Source: an uncultured Chlorobiaceae bacterium (GTDB lineage: Bacteria > Bacteroidota > Chlorobiia > Chlorobiales > Chlorobiaceae). From it: a DNA stretch of 64,000 nt. The translations under genes were made by a program, and so were the position numbers. Under the pieces are notes generated by a model, which was not told the origin of the DNA, searched no databases, and saw only the letters and a list, made by a program, of their open reading frames with translations. The DNA is taken from NCBI GenBank assembly GCA_903994365.1, contig CAJEXL010000005.1, positions 1 through 64,000 of the forward strand, in the 5' to 3' direction. Shown here in pieces: positions 1-8,302 of this stretch. Each line of letters begins with the position of its first letter. Position 1 is the stretch's first letter.

Positions 1-47
1 TTGGCCTTAAAGTCACTGCTGAAAATTTTTCGTGTCTTTTTTGTCAT
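1..47 (-). CDS. IS3-family transposase OrfA, N-terminal fragment (cut by window edge)
   Basis: An ATG at 47 on the minus strand follows AAAAGGAGCAGGTA and opens a frame reading MTKKTRKIFSSDFKA before the window ends. This is the usual beginning of the small helix-turn-helix protein OrfA of IS3 elements, which binds the terminal repeats and is joined to OrfB by programmed frameshifting to make active transposase. Only 15 codons are visible, so whether the transposase is intact is unknown. The inverted repeat just upstream supports the call. Confidence 0.7.
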   Translation of the reverse strand, partial: MTKKTRKIFSSDFKA

Positions 48-106
48 TACCTGCTCCTTTTGGGGCAAGTTAACAACTTAAACCACTGTCTAAAAACCGG
101 GGTCCA
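1..106 (-). mobile_element. IS3-family insertion sequence, left end only (partial)
   Basis: The minus strand starts with TGGACCCCGGTTTTTAGACA at 106, which has the look of an IS3-family terminal inverted repeat. About 45 bp inside it lies a ribosome-binding site (AGGAG) and then the start of a transposase OrfA. The element runs off the left edge, so its other end, its length and any target duplication cannot be seen. It sits 113 bp beyond the last gene of the heptose operon. Base identity of the repeat was judged by eye, without a database. Confidence 0.75.
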
Positions 107-219
107 CTATACTACCTTCCCAAGGATTGACGTTGAAGAGAGGCTGTGATAAAACTCCATTAATATAATTTTTCTTGGCGGAGCTGCGTTCAAGTTGATT
201 AATCCAGCCAAAATTTCTC

Positions 220-936
220 TTATAACTTAAATCCAGCCGCCACCGCATCATTATAAAACATCTTTACAGTATCAAGAGAGTAAGTATCAAGATCGTAATC
301 AACCAGTGCTAATTTTTTTAGAATATCATTAGTGACTGTAATAACATGACAACCTATATCATTTGCATGGAAGATATTAAGCAGTTCACGAGGGCTTGCC
401 CAAATCAATTCACAGAGTGGCACAGTTTTAAGCTCTTCGACGGCTGCGGCCATCATCGGCACAGGATCACGACCGGTATCAGCAATTCGTCCGGCAAATA
501 CCGAAACATAACTCGGGACGTATGGATCAAGAGATGCGACGACATCTCGCACCTGAGTCAATGTCATGAGTGCTGTCACATTAAGTTTAACTTTTTGGGC
601 CGCCAATTTTTTAAGGAGATCATAACAGGTTTCCTGCTTGGTATTGGTCACAGGAATCTTGACGTAAACATTGTCACCCCAACCAGCAATCTCCATTGCC
701 TGACGTTCCATCTCGGCAAAATCATCCGAAAAAACTTCAAATGAAAGGGGCTTATCCTTGATATGGGTAAGTATATCTTTACAGAACACCCGGTAATCGG
801 TGATACCAACCTTCTTCATCAAGGTCGGGTTGGTTGTCAATCCTTTGATGTATGGTTTTTCATACATCTCAATCATACCGTTTTTATCTGCTCCATCTGC
901 AAATATCTTGACCTTTAACATTTCAATGTTTTTCAT
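220..936 (-). CDS. Transaldolase / fructose-6-phosphate aldolase-like protein
   Basis: A 238-residue single-domain TIM barrel of the small (TalC/MipB-type) transaldolase family. The Schiff-base lysine is expected at Lys93 in VKIPVT, and the TNP motif near residue 35 and the barrel-closing ITVTND are present. Classical transaldolases move a dihydroxyacetone unit between sedoheptulose-7-phosphate and fructose-6-phosphate; some small relatives only cleave fructose-6-phosphate. It is the last gene of the heptose operon and its start overlaps the gmhB-like gene by 14 bp. The position suggests it tunes the sedoheptulose-7-phosphate pool that feeds heptose synthesis, which is inference. An internal ATG at 918 is an alternative start. 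Confidence 0.85.
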   Translation of the reverse strand: MKNIEMLKVKIFADGADKNGMIEMYEKPYIKGLTTNPTLMKKVGITDYRVFCKDILTHIKDKPLSFEVFSDDFAEMERQAMEIAGWGDNVYVKIPVTNTKQETCYDLLKKLAAQKVKLNVTALMTLTQVRDVVASLDPYVPSYVSVFAGRIADTGRDPVPMMAAAVEELKTVPLCELIWASPRELLNIFHANDIGCHVITVTNDILKKLALVDYDLDTYSLDTVKMFYNDAVAAGFKL

Positions 937-1465
937 AAAGGGGATCTCTTAAAATAATGGTTGTAGCTTCTTTTAAAGAGTTTACACGAAAAGTGAAGAA
1001 TTCCGGCTGTTTTTCGTCATAGCCGTAATCAATAAAAATTGTTTTACAACCAGCACGCACTCCAGCTTCAGTATCCCGCCAGCGATCTCCAACCATATAA
1101 CTCTCACAAAGATCAATACCATACTGTTTCGCTGCTGCTAAAAGTGCACCAGGCAGTGGTTTGCGGCAATCGCAACCAGCATCGCTATCATGATAACAAG
1201 TCCGGATTTCATCAATTGGGAAACAATTATCCAGATAATGATTGATCTCCTCTACAACAGCCATTGGTGTTGTACCCCGGGCAACATCGGGTTGGTTTGT
1301 CACCACAATCAGCATGAAACCTGCTTCATGCAACGCACCCAATGCCTCTGCTACACCAGGTAAGATTTCAACCTCGGTAATATTAGCTGGCGGATACGGC
1401 TTGCCGTTACGCACAATGGCGCGATTAATCACGCCATCCCGATCGAGAAATACAGCCCGTCTCAT
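923..1465 (-). CDS. gmhB: D-glycero-D-manno-heptose 1,7-bisphosphate phosphatase (HAD family)
   Basis: 180 residues, the usual GmhB length. The HAD motif FLDRDGVIN gives nucleophile Asp8 and acid/base Asp10. The GmhB zinc site is visible as Cys90, His92, Cys98 and Cys100 (TCYH...CDCRKP), and motif IV appears as MVGDRWRD. The enzyme removes the C7 phosphate of heptose-1,7-bisphosphate in the cytoplasm, between the HddA kinase and the HddC guanylyltransferase steps. It abuts the gmhA-like gene with no gap and overlaps the transaldolase. Anomer preference cannot be read from sequence; in this gene set the alpha (GDP) branch is expected. Confidence 0.88.
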   Translation of the reverse strand: MRRAVFLDRDGVINRAIVRNGKPYPPANITEVEILPGVAEALGALHEAGFMLIVVTNQPDVARGTTPMAVVEEINHYLDNCFPIDEIRTCYHDSDAGCDCRKPLPGALLAAAKQYGIDLCESYMVGDRWRDTEAGVRAGCKTIFIDYGYDEKQPEFFTFRVNSLKEATTIILRDPLYEKH

Positions 1466-2065
1466 CTATTTAACCGCTGATTCCCACTTGGTCTGATGTT
1501 CCTTCAGCTTGGGATGTGATACAAGCAGATGCCAGATCACCGCCTGGAAGGCCTCTGAATGGGGAGTAATATTCTCAGGGTTAACCGTCGGTACGATAAC
1601 GCAGACATCGGCAACCTGCGCAGTATAACCGCCATCACGGCCAACGATTCCAGCAACCTTGGCCCCAACATTTTTTGCATATCTGAGGGCGTCAACAAGA
1701 TTTGGGCTGATATTTTTTTCAAGATTACCCCCTCCTACAGAAAATATCATGATCGCATCTCTTTCAGAAAGCTTGCTTGTCTGCAGCCAACCAGCAAAAA
1801 TCGTTGCCCAACCCTCATCATTAGTACGCGCAGTCAACTCCGAAACATTGTCTGTGGGCGCATAAGACTCAATCCCTACAATCTTTCGAAAATCGTTCAC
1901 AGCATGGGAGCAATTACCTGCACTGCCGCCAACACCCAAAAAGAAAATCCGTCCACCCTCTGCTTTCACTGTAACCAACAAATCAGCCATCTTTTCAATG
2001 GCTGCGACATCCAAAGTACGGATAATTTCCAGAGCTTCATTTAAATGCTGCTCAGCATAACTCAT
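1466..2065 (-). CDS. SIS-domain phosphoheptose isomerase-like protein
   Basis: A 199-residue single SIS-domain protein resembling GmhA, which converts sedoheptulose-7-phosphate to D-glycero-D-manno-heptose-7-phosphate. The phosphosugar loops FLGVGGSAGN (about 42-51) and FSVGGGN (about 109-115) are clear. Compared by eye with E. coli GmhA, the catalytic glutamate of the AEELTGRY segment falls at HAVNDFRK, and the catalytic histidine region reads HSEAFQAVIW. The usual Glu/His pair is therefore not obvious. It lies exactly between gmhB- and hddC-like genes, so context argues strongly for the isomerase step. A divergent GmhA subfamily is the best reading. Confidence 0.75.
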   Translation of the reverse strand: MSYAEQHLNEALEIIRTLDVAAIEKMADLLVTVKAEGGRIFFLGVGGSAGNCSHAVNDFRKIVGIESYAPTDNVSELTARTNDEGWATIFAGWLQTSKLSERDAIMIFSVGGGNLEKNISPNLVDALRYAKNVGAKVAGIVGRDGGYTAQVADVCVIVPTVNPENITPHSEAFQAVIWHLLVSHPKLKEHQTKWESAVK

Positions 2066-2067
2066 GT

Positions 2068-2766
2068 TTATTCTCCCTTTTGAAAATAATTAATGGTTTC
2101 CTCCAAACCCTTCAGGGAACCAATCTCATAAAAACGCTCAAATACCTCATACCCTGCCAAATCACCCTTAACTGAAAGATTGTGATAAATCTCAGCCAGA
2201 TCAAATGGCTCATTGAGTGGCATATCTTGCAGAACTGCTGCAGATAAAATTCCCAATCCATAATCAATATGCGCCATTTCAGGTATCGGCACCCGCTTGT
2301 TATACTCTACAATAGTACCTTCTCTCAATAAAACATTACTCTTATCCCACAAGTCCTCATTACGAAGCACGGTCATCAATGCCGACTTACCGCAAGAACA
2401 AAAGCTCTTTTCCACCGCCCTGAAATCAATCGGTAAATATGAATCCCCATAAAAAACAAAAAACTGCTTTCCCAGAAATGGAAGTGCCTGCCTTAATGCT
2501 CCACCAGTTCCCATCAACTTTGGCCCATCCCATGAGTATGTAACCTTCAACCCAAAAGAGGAGCCATCACCCACCACAACCTTTACTTGTTCGCCAAGAT
2601 AACCAAGACACAATACTACGTCAGTAATGCCTTGACAAAAGAGATAATCAAGCTGACGTACGATAAAAGGTATTCCGTCTACCTCGACAAGCGACTTTGG
2701 AATTGTCTGAGTAATGGGATGCAAACGGGTTGCCAAACCACCCGCAAGGATTGCTACAGTCAGCAT
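2068..2766 (-). CDS. hddC: D-glycero-D-manno-heptose 1-phosphate guanylyltransferase-like nucleotidyltransferase
   Basis: 232 residues of nucleotidyltransferase fold. The N-terminus carries the pyrophosphorylase signature LAGGLATRL with a conserved lysine in PKSLVEV, and FYGDSY supplies a metal-binding aspartate around residue 108. HddC activates heptose-1-phosphate with GTP to give GDP-heptose. The gene shares its boundary base with the hddA kinase at 2766 and is followed two bases later by the gmhA-like gene, which is why GDP-heptose is preferred over other sugars. From sequence alone it could be another sugar-1-phosphate nucleotidyltransferase (RmlA- or ManC-like). Confidence 0.8.
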   Translation of the reverse strand: MLTVAILAGGLATRLHPITQTIPKSLVEVDGIPFIVRQLDYLFCQGITDVVLCLGYLGEQVKVVVGDGSSFGLKVTYSWDGPKLMGTGGALRQALPFLGKQFFVFYGDSYLPIDFRAVEKSFCSCGKSALMTVLRNEDLWDKSNVLLREGTIVEYNKRVPIPEMAHIDYGLGILSAAVLQDMPLNEPFDLAEIYHNLSVKGDLAGYEVFERFYEIGSLKGLEETINYFQKGE

Positions 2767-3749
2767 CAGGACGACATCACTACTTTACTCCCTTCAAAGT
2801 CAAAGCGAAAACGCACCTCTTCCAGACCGGCAGCAGCCATTGCAGAACGCAATTTGCTTCTGTCCTGCGCCATAAACATAAGAAAGCCTCCACCACCTGC
2901 TCCAACAAGCTTTCCACCAATGGCGCCATTATTCATGCCCAACTCATACCATGCATCAATCTGGGGGTTGCTCATACCGCCCGAACGACGCTTTTTATGC
3001 TCCCAATGCTCATGCATCAACTCACCAAAAAGAGTAGTATTACCGTTTTCCAGAGATTCTTTGCTACGGTAACCTAAATCCTTGACGTAGTGGAGGTTAT
3101 TGAGCATCTCGTCATCATTTTGCTGGGACCGTACCTGCTGGTCTTTCAGAATACCGCTGGCGCTACGCGAAAATCCGGTAAAAAATAACAGCAGATTGTC
3201 CTCAAGATCAAGCAGGGTGTCCATACTGATATCCAGTGGCACAGCAGTCACTTTGTCATCTTTATGGAACGTAAAACAGGTAATTCCTCCAATGGCGGCT
3301 ATGTACTGATCCTGTTTGCCAATGGGTTCCCCAAGGCGATCAATTTCAATATGGCATGCCAATTCTGCCAACTCTTCCTGATGCAGGTGGCGTTTGCGGT
3401 GGGTATAAAGCGCTTTTAGAAGTGCTGTGGTAAAACTGCCGGAAGAACCAAGACCAGTTCCAGATGGAATATCCGCAAGAGTGGTAATTTCCACTTGAGG
3501 CGTTCTGAACCCCAGCATGTCAAGTGCTTCACGAATAATCGGATGCTGGACATCGACAATCTGGTTGACATGCTCAAGTTGTGAATACTTGAGATAGATA
3601 CCTTCCGTAAAAGGTCTCATGACAGTTACATACACATACTTTTCAATAGCTGCCGACACAAGAAAACCCTCATGAGCTCGATAGTAGGAGGCCAGATCCG
3701 TCCCGCCTCCGCCCAGTGTAATGCGCAAAGGACTACGCGCAATGATCAT
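2766..3749 (-). CDS. hddA: D-glycero-D-manno-heptose 7-phosphate kinase (GHMP kinase)
   Basis: 327 residues, the normal HddA length. GHMP motifs are in order: the N-terminal strand with RSPLRITLGGGGTDL, the ATP loop PSGTGLGSSGS at about 95-105, and the C-terminal KLVGAGGGGF motif at about 281-290. HddA phosphorylates C1 of heptose-7-phosphate using ATP, feeding GmhB. The RSPLR...GGGTD start is typical of the HddA/fucokinase subgroup and separates it from galactokinase. The start overlaps the upstream oxidoreductase by 17 bp, indicating translational coupling. Confidence 0.88.
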   Translation of the reverse strand: MIIARSPLRITLGGGGTDLASYYRAHEGFLVSAAIEKYVYVTVMRPFTEGIYLKYSQLEHVNQIVDVQHPIIREALDMLGFRTPQVEITTLADIPSGTGLGSSGSFTTALLKALYTHRKRHLHQEELAELACHIEIDRLGEPIGKQDQYIAAIGGITCFTFHKDDKVTAVPLDISMDTLLDLEDNLLLFFTGFSRSASGILKDQQVRSQQNDDEMLNNLHYVKDLGYRSKESLENGNTTLFGELMHEHWEHKKRRSGGMSNPQIDAWYELGMNNGAIGGKLVGAGGGGFLMFMAQDRSKLRSAMAAAGLEEVRFRFDFEGSKVVMSS

Positions 3750-4743
3750 AACCAGACTCCCTGTAAATTTGCTGAACGACCTTCAGCGATTCATAAGCAT
3801 CTTTTAAACCTGCGGACGGTGTGCGATTCAATCGAATATCCTCATAAAACTCAGCCATTTCAACCATCCACGAGTCATCCCCCATAGGATATTCCCATGA
3901 AGTGGTTTCCGGTGGCCCCATTTCCGGAAGCATCTTGTAGTGGGTCAACCGTTCCAGGCCATAACTTCCTCCCAAACCGGCAATATCAAGCTTGCCTTCT
4001 CTGCCGTAAATTTCCATCGAAAAAAGGTTCTTCCACTCAGTACACGAAGCATGAAGAAAAGCGACCTGCTGTTTCTCTGTCTTGAGCATCATAAAGCCGT
4101 TATCATCGACCGGCATATCCCAGTAATAGGTATGGGCAAAACCCTGTACCTCAACAAACTCGCCGAGAAACCAGCGTGAAAGGTCAATTAAATGCGGCCC
4201 CTGATCGATCAACTCACCTCCGCCAGACAGCGCAGGATTTGCACGCCACTCCCTGTCATAACCAATCCTGGCACCGTGTCCATACCGAGCCCGGATAAAC
4301 ATCAGCTCACCCAACTCTCCAGAATCGACAATTTCTTTCGCTTTGCGCAACGCACGGTGATAGCGATGATTAAACCCAACATGTACCTTTACATTCTGCC
4401 TTTCAGCGGCGTCAATGACCGGCTCAAGCTCAAGAGCTGAACGTGCTGCTGGTTTTTCGACCAGAACATGCTTGCCGGCATTGATCGCAGAAAGCGTAAT
4501 TTCTGCGAGGGAATTATGCAGCGTAGCAATGACCACGATATCCACTTCCGGCAACTCAATCAACTCTTGCAAGTCAAAACAAACCCTAGCACCAAAACCT
4601 TTTGCCAGGTTTTCAGCTCGACTGATATCAATATCGGCACAAGCCACCAATCGCCCACCGCTTCCCAAGGCTTTTGCCCGTTTTTGGCCAATCATGCCAC
4701 AACCGACAATACCGATCCCATATATTTTATCAAGATCGCTCAT
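3733..4743 (-). CDS. Gfo/Idh/MocA-family NAD(P)-dependent sugar oxidoreductase
   Basis: 336 residues. The Rossmann domain opens with GIGIVGCGMIGQKRAKAL, and the family motif EKPAA (about 119-123) carries the catalytic-region lysine, with the HVGFNHRYH segment typical of the C-terminal alpha/beta domain. These enzymes oxidise or reduce a hydroxyl of a sugar or nucleotide sugar. The substrate cannot be read from sequence; the heptose cluster context suggests a step in making a modified sugar for the surface glycan. It overlaps the next gene by ATGA (4740-4743), so the two are probably translated together. Confidence 0.82.
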   Translation of the reverse strand: MSDLDKIYGIGIVGCGMIGQKRAKALGSGGRLVACADIDISRAENLAKGFGARVCFDLQELIELPEVDIVVIATLHNSLAEITLSAINAGKHVLVEKPAARSALELEPVIDAAERQNVKVHVGFNHRYHRALRKAKEIVDSGELGELMFIRARYGHGARIGYDREWRANPALSGGGELIDQGPHLIDLSRWFLGEFVEVQGFAHTYYWDMPVDDNGFMMLKTEKQQVAFLHASCTEWKNLFSMEIYGREGKLDIAGLGGSYGLERLTHYKMLPEMGPPETTSWEYPMGDDSWMVEMAEFYEDIRLNRTPSAGLKDAYESLKVVQQIYRESGYDHCA

Positions 4744-5615
4744 TTATCTCCCCACATCAAACCTCTGTCCCGCCCGACGATACGGCGCAACGTATAAACA
4801 TCGCTTGATGACAGGTCATCCAGATGTTCAGGCCAATGTTCCCAGTCATCCCAAGCCGCACTGATAAGTTTACCGGTAATACCATCACTCTCTCTGGAAG
4901 CTAAAAACAAAGCAAGATCGGCACCCCTGTCAAGCGGCGCTCCACCTGACTTTTTTTGCTTTATAGCCCGATCATAAAAAGCCTGCCCTACTTTTTTCGG
5001 GCCAGCTTCAAGAACTTCATCAAGCATTCGTGTATTCAATGCACCAGGAGCAACGGCGTTAACATCAATACCAGTACCCCGGACCTCTTCTGCAAGAGTC
5101 TCTGCAAATCTCACAATTGCCGCTTTGGCCGTTGCATACGCACTGATTCTTGGCAATGGGTTTGTTGCTCCTCCACCGGAAAGCTGAATCACCTTGCCAT
5201 ACCCTTGCGCCTTAAAATGCGGAAGAAGAGCCCGACACATCAGAATAGAACCAAACACGTTAATCTCGATTGTCTTGACCCATTCCGACCAGTCAACCGA
5301 CTCAATCTCACCTTTAGGACCATATATGCCAGCGTTATTGACAAGAATGTGGCAACCGCCAAGCTTAACAAACGTTTCACTCACAAGCGCCTGCACATCA
5401 GCCTCAATTGAAACATCCATTGCCATAGCAATGACCTTCTGGCCTAGCTCTGCTATTTTGAGCAAATCGGCCTCAACTTTACTCAACAGCGTAGCATTTC
5501 GGGCACATATCATGACATCAGCCCCTGCCAGCACATATTTATTTGCGATCAATAGACCAAGTCCCTGATTTGCACCGGTGACAATCGCAACCTTACCTGA
5601 TAAAACTTTCTGCAT
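4740..5615 (-). CDS. Short-chain dehydrogenase/reductase (SDR)
   Basis: 291 residues of classical SDR fold. The cofactor motif TGANQGLG is near residue 14, NNAG near 92, the catalytic serine in LSGGGAT and the YxxxK pair in SAYATAKAA. The active site therefore looks complete. It is longer than the usual 250 residues because of a C-terminal extension with WDDWEHWPEHL. Lying between two other sugar oxidoreductases in one operon, it most likely reduces or oxidises a keto-sugar intermediate; the exact substrate is unknown. The start is 4 bp beyond the stop of the preceding gene. Confidence 0.8.
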   Translation of the reverse strand: MQKVLSGKVAIVTGANQGLGLLIANKYVLAGADVMICARNATLLSKVEADLLKIAELGQKVIAMAMDVSIEADVQALVSETFVKLGGCHILVNNAGIYGPKGEIESVDWSEWVKTIEINVFGSILMCRALLPHFKAQGYGKVIQLSGGGATNPLPRISAYATAKAAIVRFAETLAEEVRGTGIDVNAVAPGALNTRMLDEVLEAGPKKVGQAFYDRAIKQKKSGGAPLDRGADLALFLASRESDGITGKLISAAWDDWEHWPEHLDDLSSSDVYTLRRIVGRDRGLMWGDK

Positions 5616-5618
5616 GTA

Positions 5619-6929
5619 TCATACTTTTTTAGTCAAAGGGGTTCCAACTGAGATATATTTTAACCCAAAGGTGGCAACCACCTTGAGCAGGTGTCTGTTG
5701 GCATCAATCACAATCAAAGCGGGCTTCACAACCGATAAAAGGTGCTTTGCTGCCTCACGAAACTCAGGCCATTCGGTACCAATTACCAGCACATCTGCCT
5801 CGAACACAGCATCCAGCGCCTTTACGTGGCTTGCCAATCGGCCTCTCCATTGCTCTGGAAACTGTTGGATAACCGGATCATGCACATGCACAATCGCTCC
5901 CTGTTCAATCAACCAGTCGCAAAGTTCGACAGCAAGAGAACGGCGTAACGTATTGGTATTCGGCTTGTAGGTTAACCCCCATACCGCTACCCTCACACCC
6001 TTCATATCCCCAAAATTCTCAAGCAACTTTCGACGCACCCACTGTTTGTGTTCATCATTACTGGATCTAACCGAGGAAAGCAACGGGGTCATCAACTGTT
6101 TAGCTCGGCTTGCAACACCAAGAAATTCGATATCACGAGCCAATGTCCCGCCGGCGAAAGGTCCGCCTGGCGATAAATATGCTTTGTTACCAATACGCTG
6201 TTCACTCTTTAAACCTCGCTCAACCTCCTTTGCATCAGCTCCAACCATCTCACAAATAGACGCAATCTCATTGGCGAATGTTACTGACGTAGCTAAAAAA
6301 GCGTTAATTGCATGCTTTGTCATCTCTGCTGACTCCACAGACATCCATTCAATCCTCTCATTTATTGGTAGTAACAATTTTTCCAACTTATAACGAGCAT
6401 CATCAGTGCGAATACCAACAATTATTCGATCAGGCTTCAAGAATACATCAAGAGCTTTGCCAAGTCGCAGGTTTTCCGGAGAACAAGCAAAGCTGAGCTG
6501 TTTTCCTGCCAGATTTTCCAAAGCAAACTCTTCAAGCTTGCGAATTGAGCCTACAGGCATCTGGGAGGAAACCAATACAATTGTCTGATCAGCCAAAAGA
6601 GGCAAAACACCCTTGATCTGATTCATGACAAATTCAACATCTGCCTGATCATCATCATTAACAGGAGTATCAAATGTAACCCAAAGTACTTCAGCTTTGG
6701 ATACCGCTTCTGTCCTGTCAGTTGTAAAATGAAGCTTCCCGGCCGTAATTCCTTTAACAATCAATTCATCAAGACCAGGTTCAAAAATTGGCGCCTTTCC
6801 TTGATTTAAACTATCAATAGTTATTTTATCCGCATCTAACCCCACCACATCATGATGAACAGATGCAAGACAAGTTGCGGTTACCGAACCCAGATGCCAA
6901 AGACCTTGTACACATACTTTCATGATCAA
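5619..6929 (-). CDS. UDP-glucose/GDP-mannose dehydrogenase-family protein lacking the catalytic cysteine
   Basis: 436 residues with the three-domain layout of UDP-sugar 6-dehydrogenases: an N-terminal NAD domain (VCVQGLWHLG), the helix with Lys205 in EMTKHAINAF, and a C-terminal UDP-binding domain starting VAVWGLTYKPN. In true dehydrogenases the loop GGSCFPKD supplies the cysteine that carries the thiohemiacetal. Here the loop (about 255-266) reads GGPFAGGTLARD and has no cysteine nearby. Four-electron oxidation to a uronic acid is therefore doubtful; the protein may carry out only a two-electron or other reaction. It overlaps the epimerase gene by ATGA. Confidence 0.78.
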   Translation of the reverse strand: MIMKVCVQGLWHLGSVTATCLASVHHDVVGLDADKITIDSLNQGKAPIFEPGLDELIVKGITAGKLHFTTDRTEAVSKAEVLWVTFDTPVNDDDQADVEFVMNQIKGVLPLLADQTIVLVSSQMPVGSIRKLEEFALENLAGKQLSFACSPENLRLGKALDVFLKPDRIIVGIRTDDARYKLEKLLLPINERIEWMSVESAEMTKHAINAFLATSVTFANEIASICEMVGADAKEVERGLKSEQRIGNKAYLSPGGPFAGGTLARDIEFLGVASRAKQLMTPLLSSVRSSNDEHKQWVRRKLLENFGDMKGVRVAVWGLTYKPNTNTLRRSLAVELCDWLIEQGAIVHVHDPVIQQFPEQWRGRLASHVKALDAVFEADVLVIGTEWPEFREAAKHLLSVVKPALIVIDANRHLLKVVATFGLKYISVGTPLTKKV

Positions 6930-7882
6930 CTCCTCGCGTCAAATACCCATTCATTGTTGCGTAAATACTCGACCGTCTTGATCACTCCTTCGCGAATCCC
7001 GATCTTTGGTGACCATCCTAACATTTGAATTTTTTTTGTATCCAAAAAAATAAAGGGGTTATCCCCAATCCAACCACGGTCACCTCCTGAATATTGCAAT
7101 TCAGGCTTAACACCAAGCTCATCACAAATCCAGCCAATAGAGTCGTTCACTTCACAATAGCCGTCAACACCAAGATTGAATATGTTAACCTTATCGTCAG
7201 CCTTTTCCAATGCCAGCAGGATAGCGTCAATACAATCCTGAACATAGAGATATGATTTACGTTGTTTACCATTGCCAAGCACCGGCAGGCATGAAGGGTC
7301 TGCATTCAATTTATGATAAAAATCAAAAACATGACCGTGAGTGTAACGCTCACCAAGGATAGAGACAAAACGGAAAATCCAGGATTGAAAACCAAAGCCT
7401 TCGCAGTAAGCAGCAATAAGACCTTCACAGGCTGCCTTTGATGCACCATAAAGTGAAGTCTGTATGGGAAACGGTCCGTCTTCCGGGGTCGGAACAACCG
7501 GGGACTCACCATAGACAGATCCTGTAGAAGAAAAAGCGATTTTCTTTATCGCATTGGCACGCATTGCCTCCAGAACATTATAAGTGGCAATCGTATTCTG
7601 CTCTAGATCCTTGCGAGGATGCTCAGTGCCGAAACGAACATCAGCATTCGCTGCAAGATGAAAAACCGCCTCCTGGCCAGCAAATGCAGTTGTTAGCGCA
7701 TCAAGATTCAAAAGATCAATTTCAATCAGGCTAAAATTCGGATGCGCCAATGCCTCCTCAATAAATTTACGTTGACCGGTTGAAAAGTTATCAATACCTC
7801 TTACATGATGACCATTAGTCAGCAGACGATCAACCAAGGTACTGCCAATAAAACCGGCACAACCGGTTACGATAACATTCAT
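6926..7882 (-). CDS. NAD-dependent nucleotide-sugar epimerase/dehydratase
   Basis: 318 residues of extended SDR fold. The TGCAGFIGSTL cofactor loop is at residues 6-16, followed by a serine-containing SSTGSVYG and the catalytic YGASK. The family includes UDP-glucose 4-epimerase, CDP-paratose epimerase and GDP-sugar epimerases, which act on the nucleotide sugar in the cytoplasm. Which epimerisation occurs is not evident. It overlaps both neighbours by four bases (ATGA at each side), placing it between the dehydrogenase-like gene and GtrA in the same operon. Confidence 0.82.
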   Translation of the reverse strand: MNVIVTGCAGFIGSTLVDRLLTNGHHVRGIDNFSTGQRKFIEEALAHPNFSLIEIDLLNLDALTTAFAGQEAVFHLAANADVRFGTEHPRKDLEQNTIATYNVLEAMRANAIKKIAFSSTGSVYGESPVVPTPEDGPFPIQTSLYGASKAACEGLIAAYCEGFGFQSWIFRFVSILGERYTHGHVFDFYHKLNADPSCLPVLGNGKQRKSYLYVQDCIDAILLALEKADDKVNIFNLGVDGYCEVNDSIGWICDELGVKPELQYSGGDRGWIGDNPFIFLDTKKIQMLGWSPKIGIREGVIKTVEYLRNNEWVFDARS

Positions 7883-8301
7883 TTTGAACCCCCAAGCCGA
7901 ACAAAAACAAAGTGTTTCATTAAAATAAAACTGGAGATGGCTGTAAATAAAGTTGAGAAAAAAACTCCAAAGTAAGGTGTAAGTCCCAACAACTCGACGG
8001 TAAAAGTGTTGACAATTAGCGTTATTATGTAGTTTAAAATAGGTAAAGTACTGTATTTTGCCACATCAAATACGACCTTATCTGATTCTTGTCTAAATGT
8101 GAATGAGCGGTTCATGAAAAAATGTATAACCACAGTGATGATATATGCAATAGAGACTGCAATTCGATAATCAAGCTTAGCTTTACCATAAAATATCCAT
8201 ACCATAGATAAATTGATGGCAAAAGTCACTATTCCCACAATAACAAAGCGAACAAGCTGCCGCCTGTGGTGTATTAAATACGAAACAGCATTAATAAGCA
8301 T
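7879..8301 (-). CDS. GtrA-family membrane protein (polyprenyl-phosphate-sugar flippase)
   Basis: With the start at 8301 the protein has 140 residues, the normal GtrA size. It shows four hydrophobic segments: FVIVGIVTFAINLSMVWIF, IAVSIAYIITVVIHFFM, a third around LPILNYIITLIV, and a last one near VFFSTLFTAISSFI. A longer reading frame begins at 8430 but overlaps the upstream gene by 128 bp; ATG 8301 lies right at the upstream stop and is preferred. GtrA proteins move polyprenyl-phosphate-linked sugars across the inner membrane and usually pair with a GtrB/DPM-like transferase, which here is the C-terminal half of the preceding gene. Confidence 0.8.
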   Translation of the reverse strand: MLINAVSYLIHHRRQLVRFVIVGIVTFAINLSMVWIFYGKAKLDYRIAVSIAYIITVVIHFFMNRSFTFRQESDKVVFDVAKYSTLPILNYIITLIVNTFTVELLGLTPYFGVFFSTLFTAISSFILMKHFVFVRLGGSK

Positions 8302-8302
8302 T

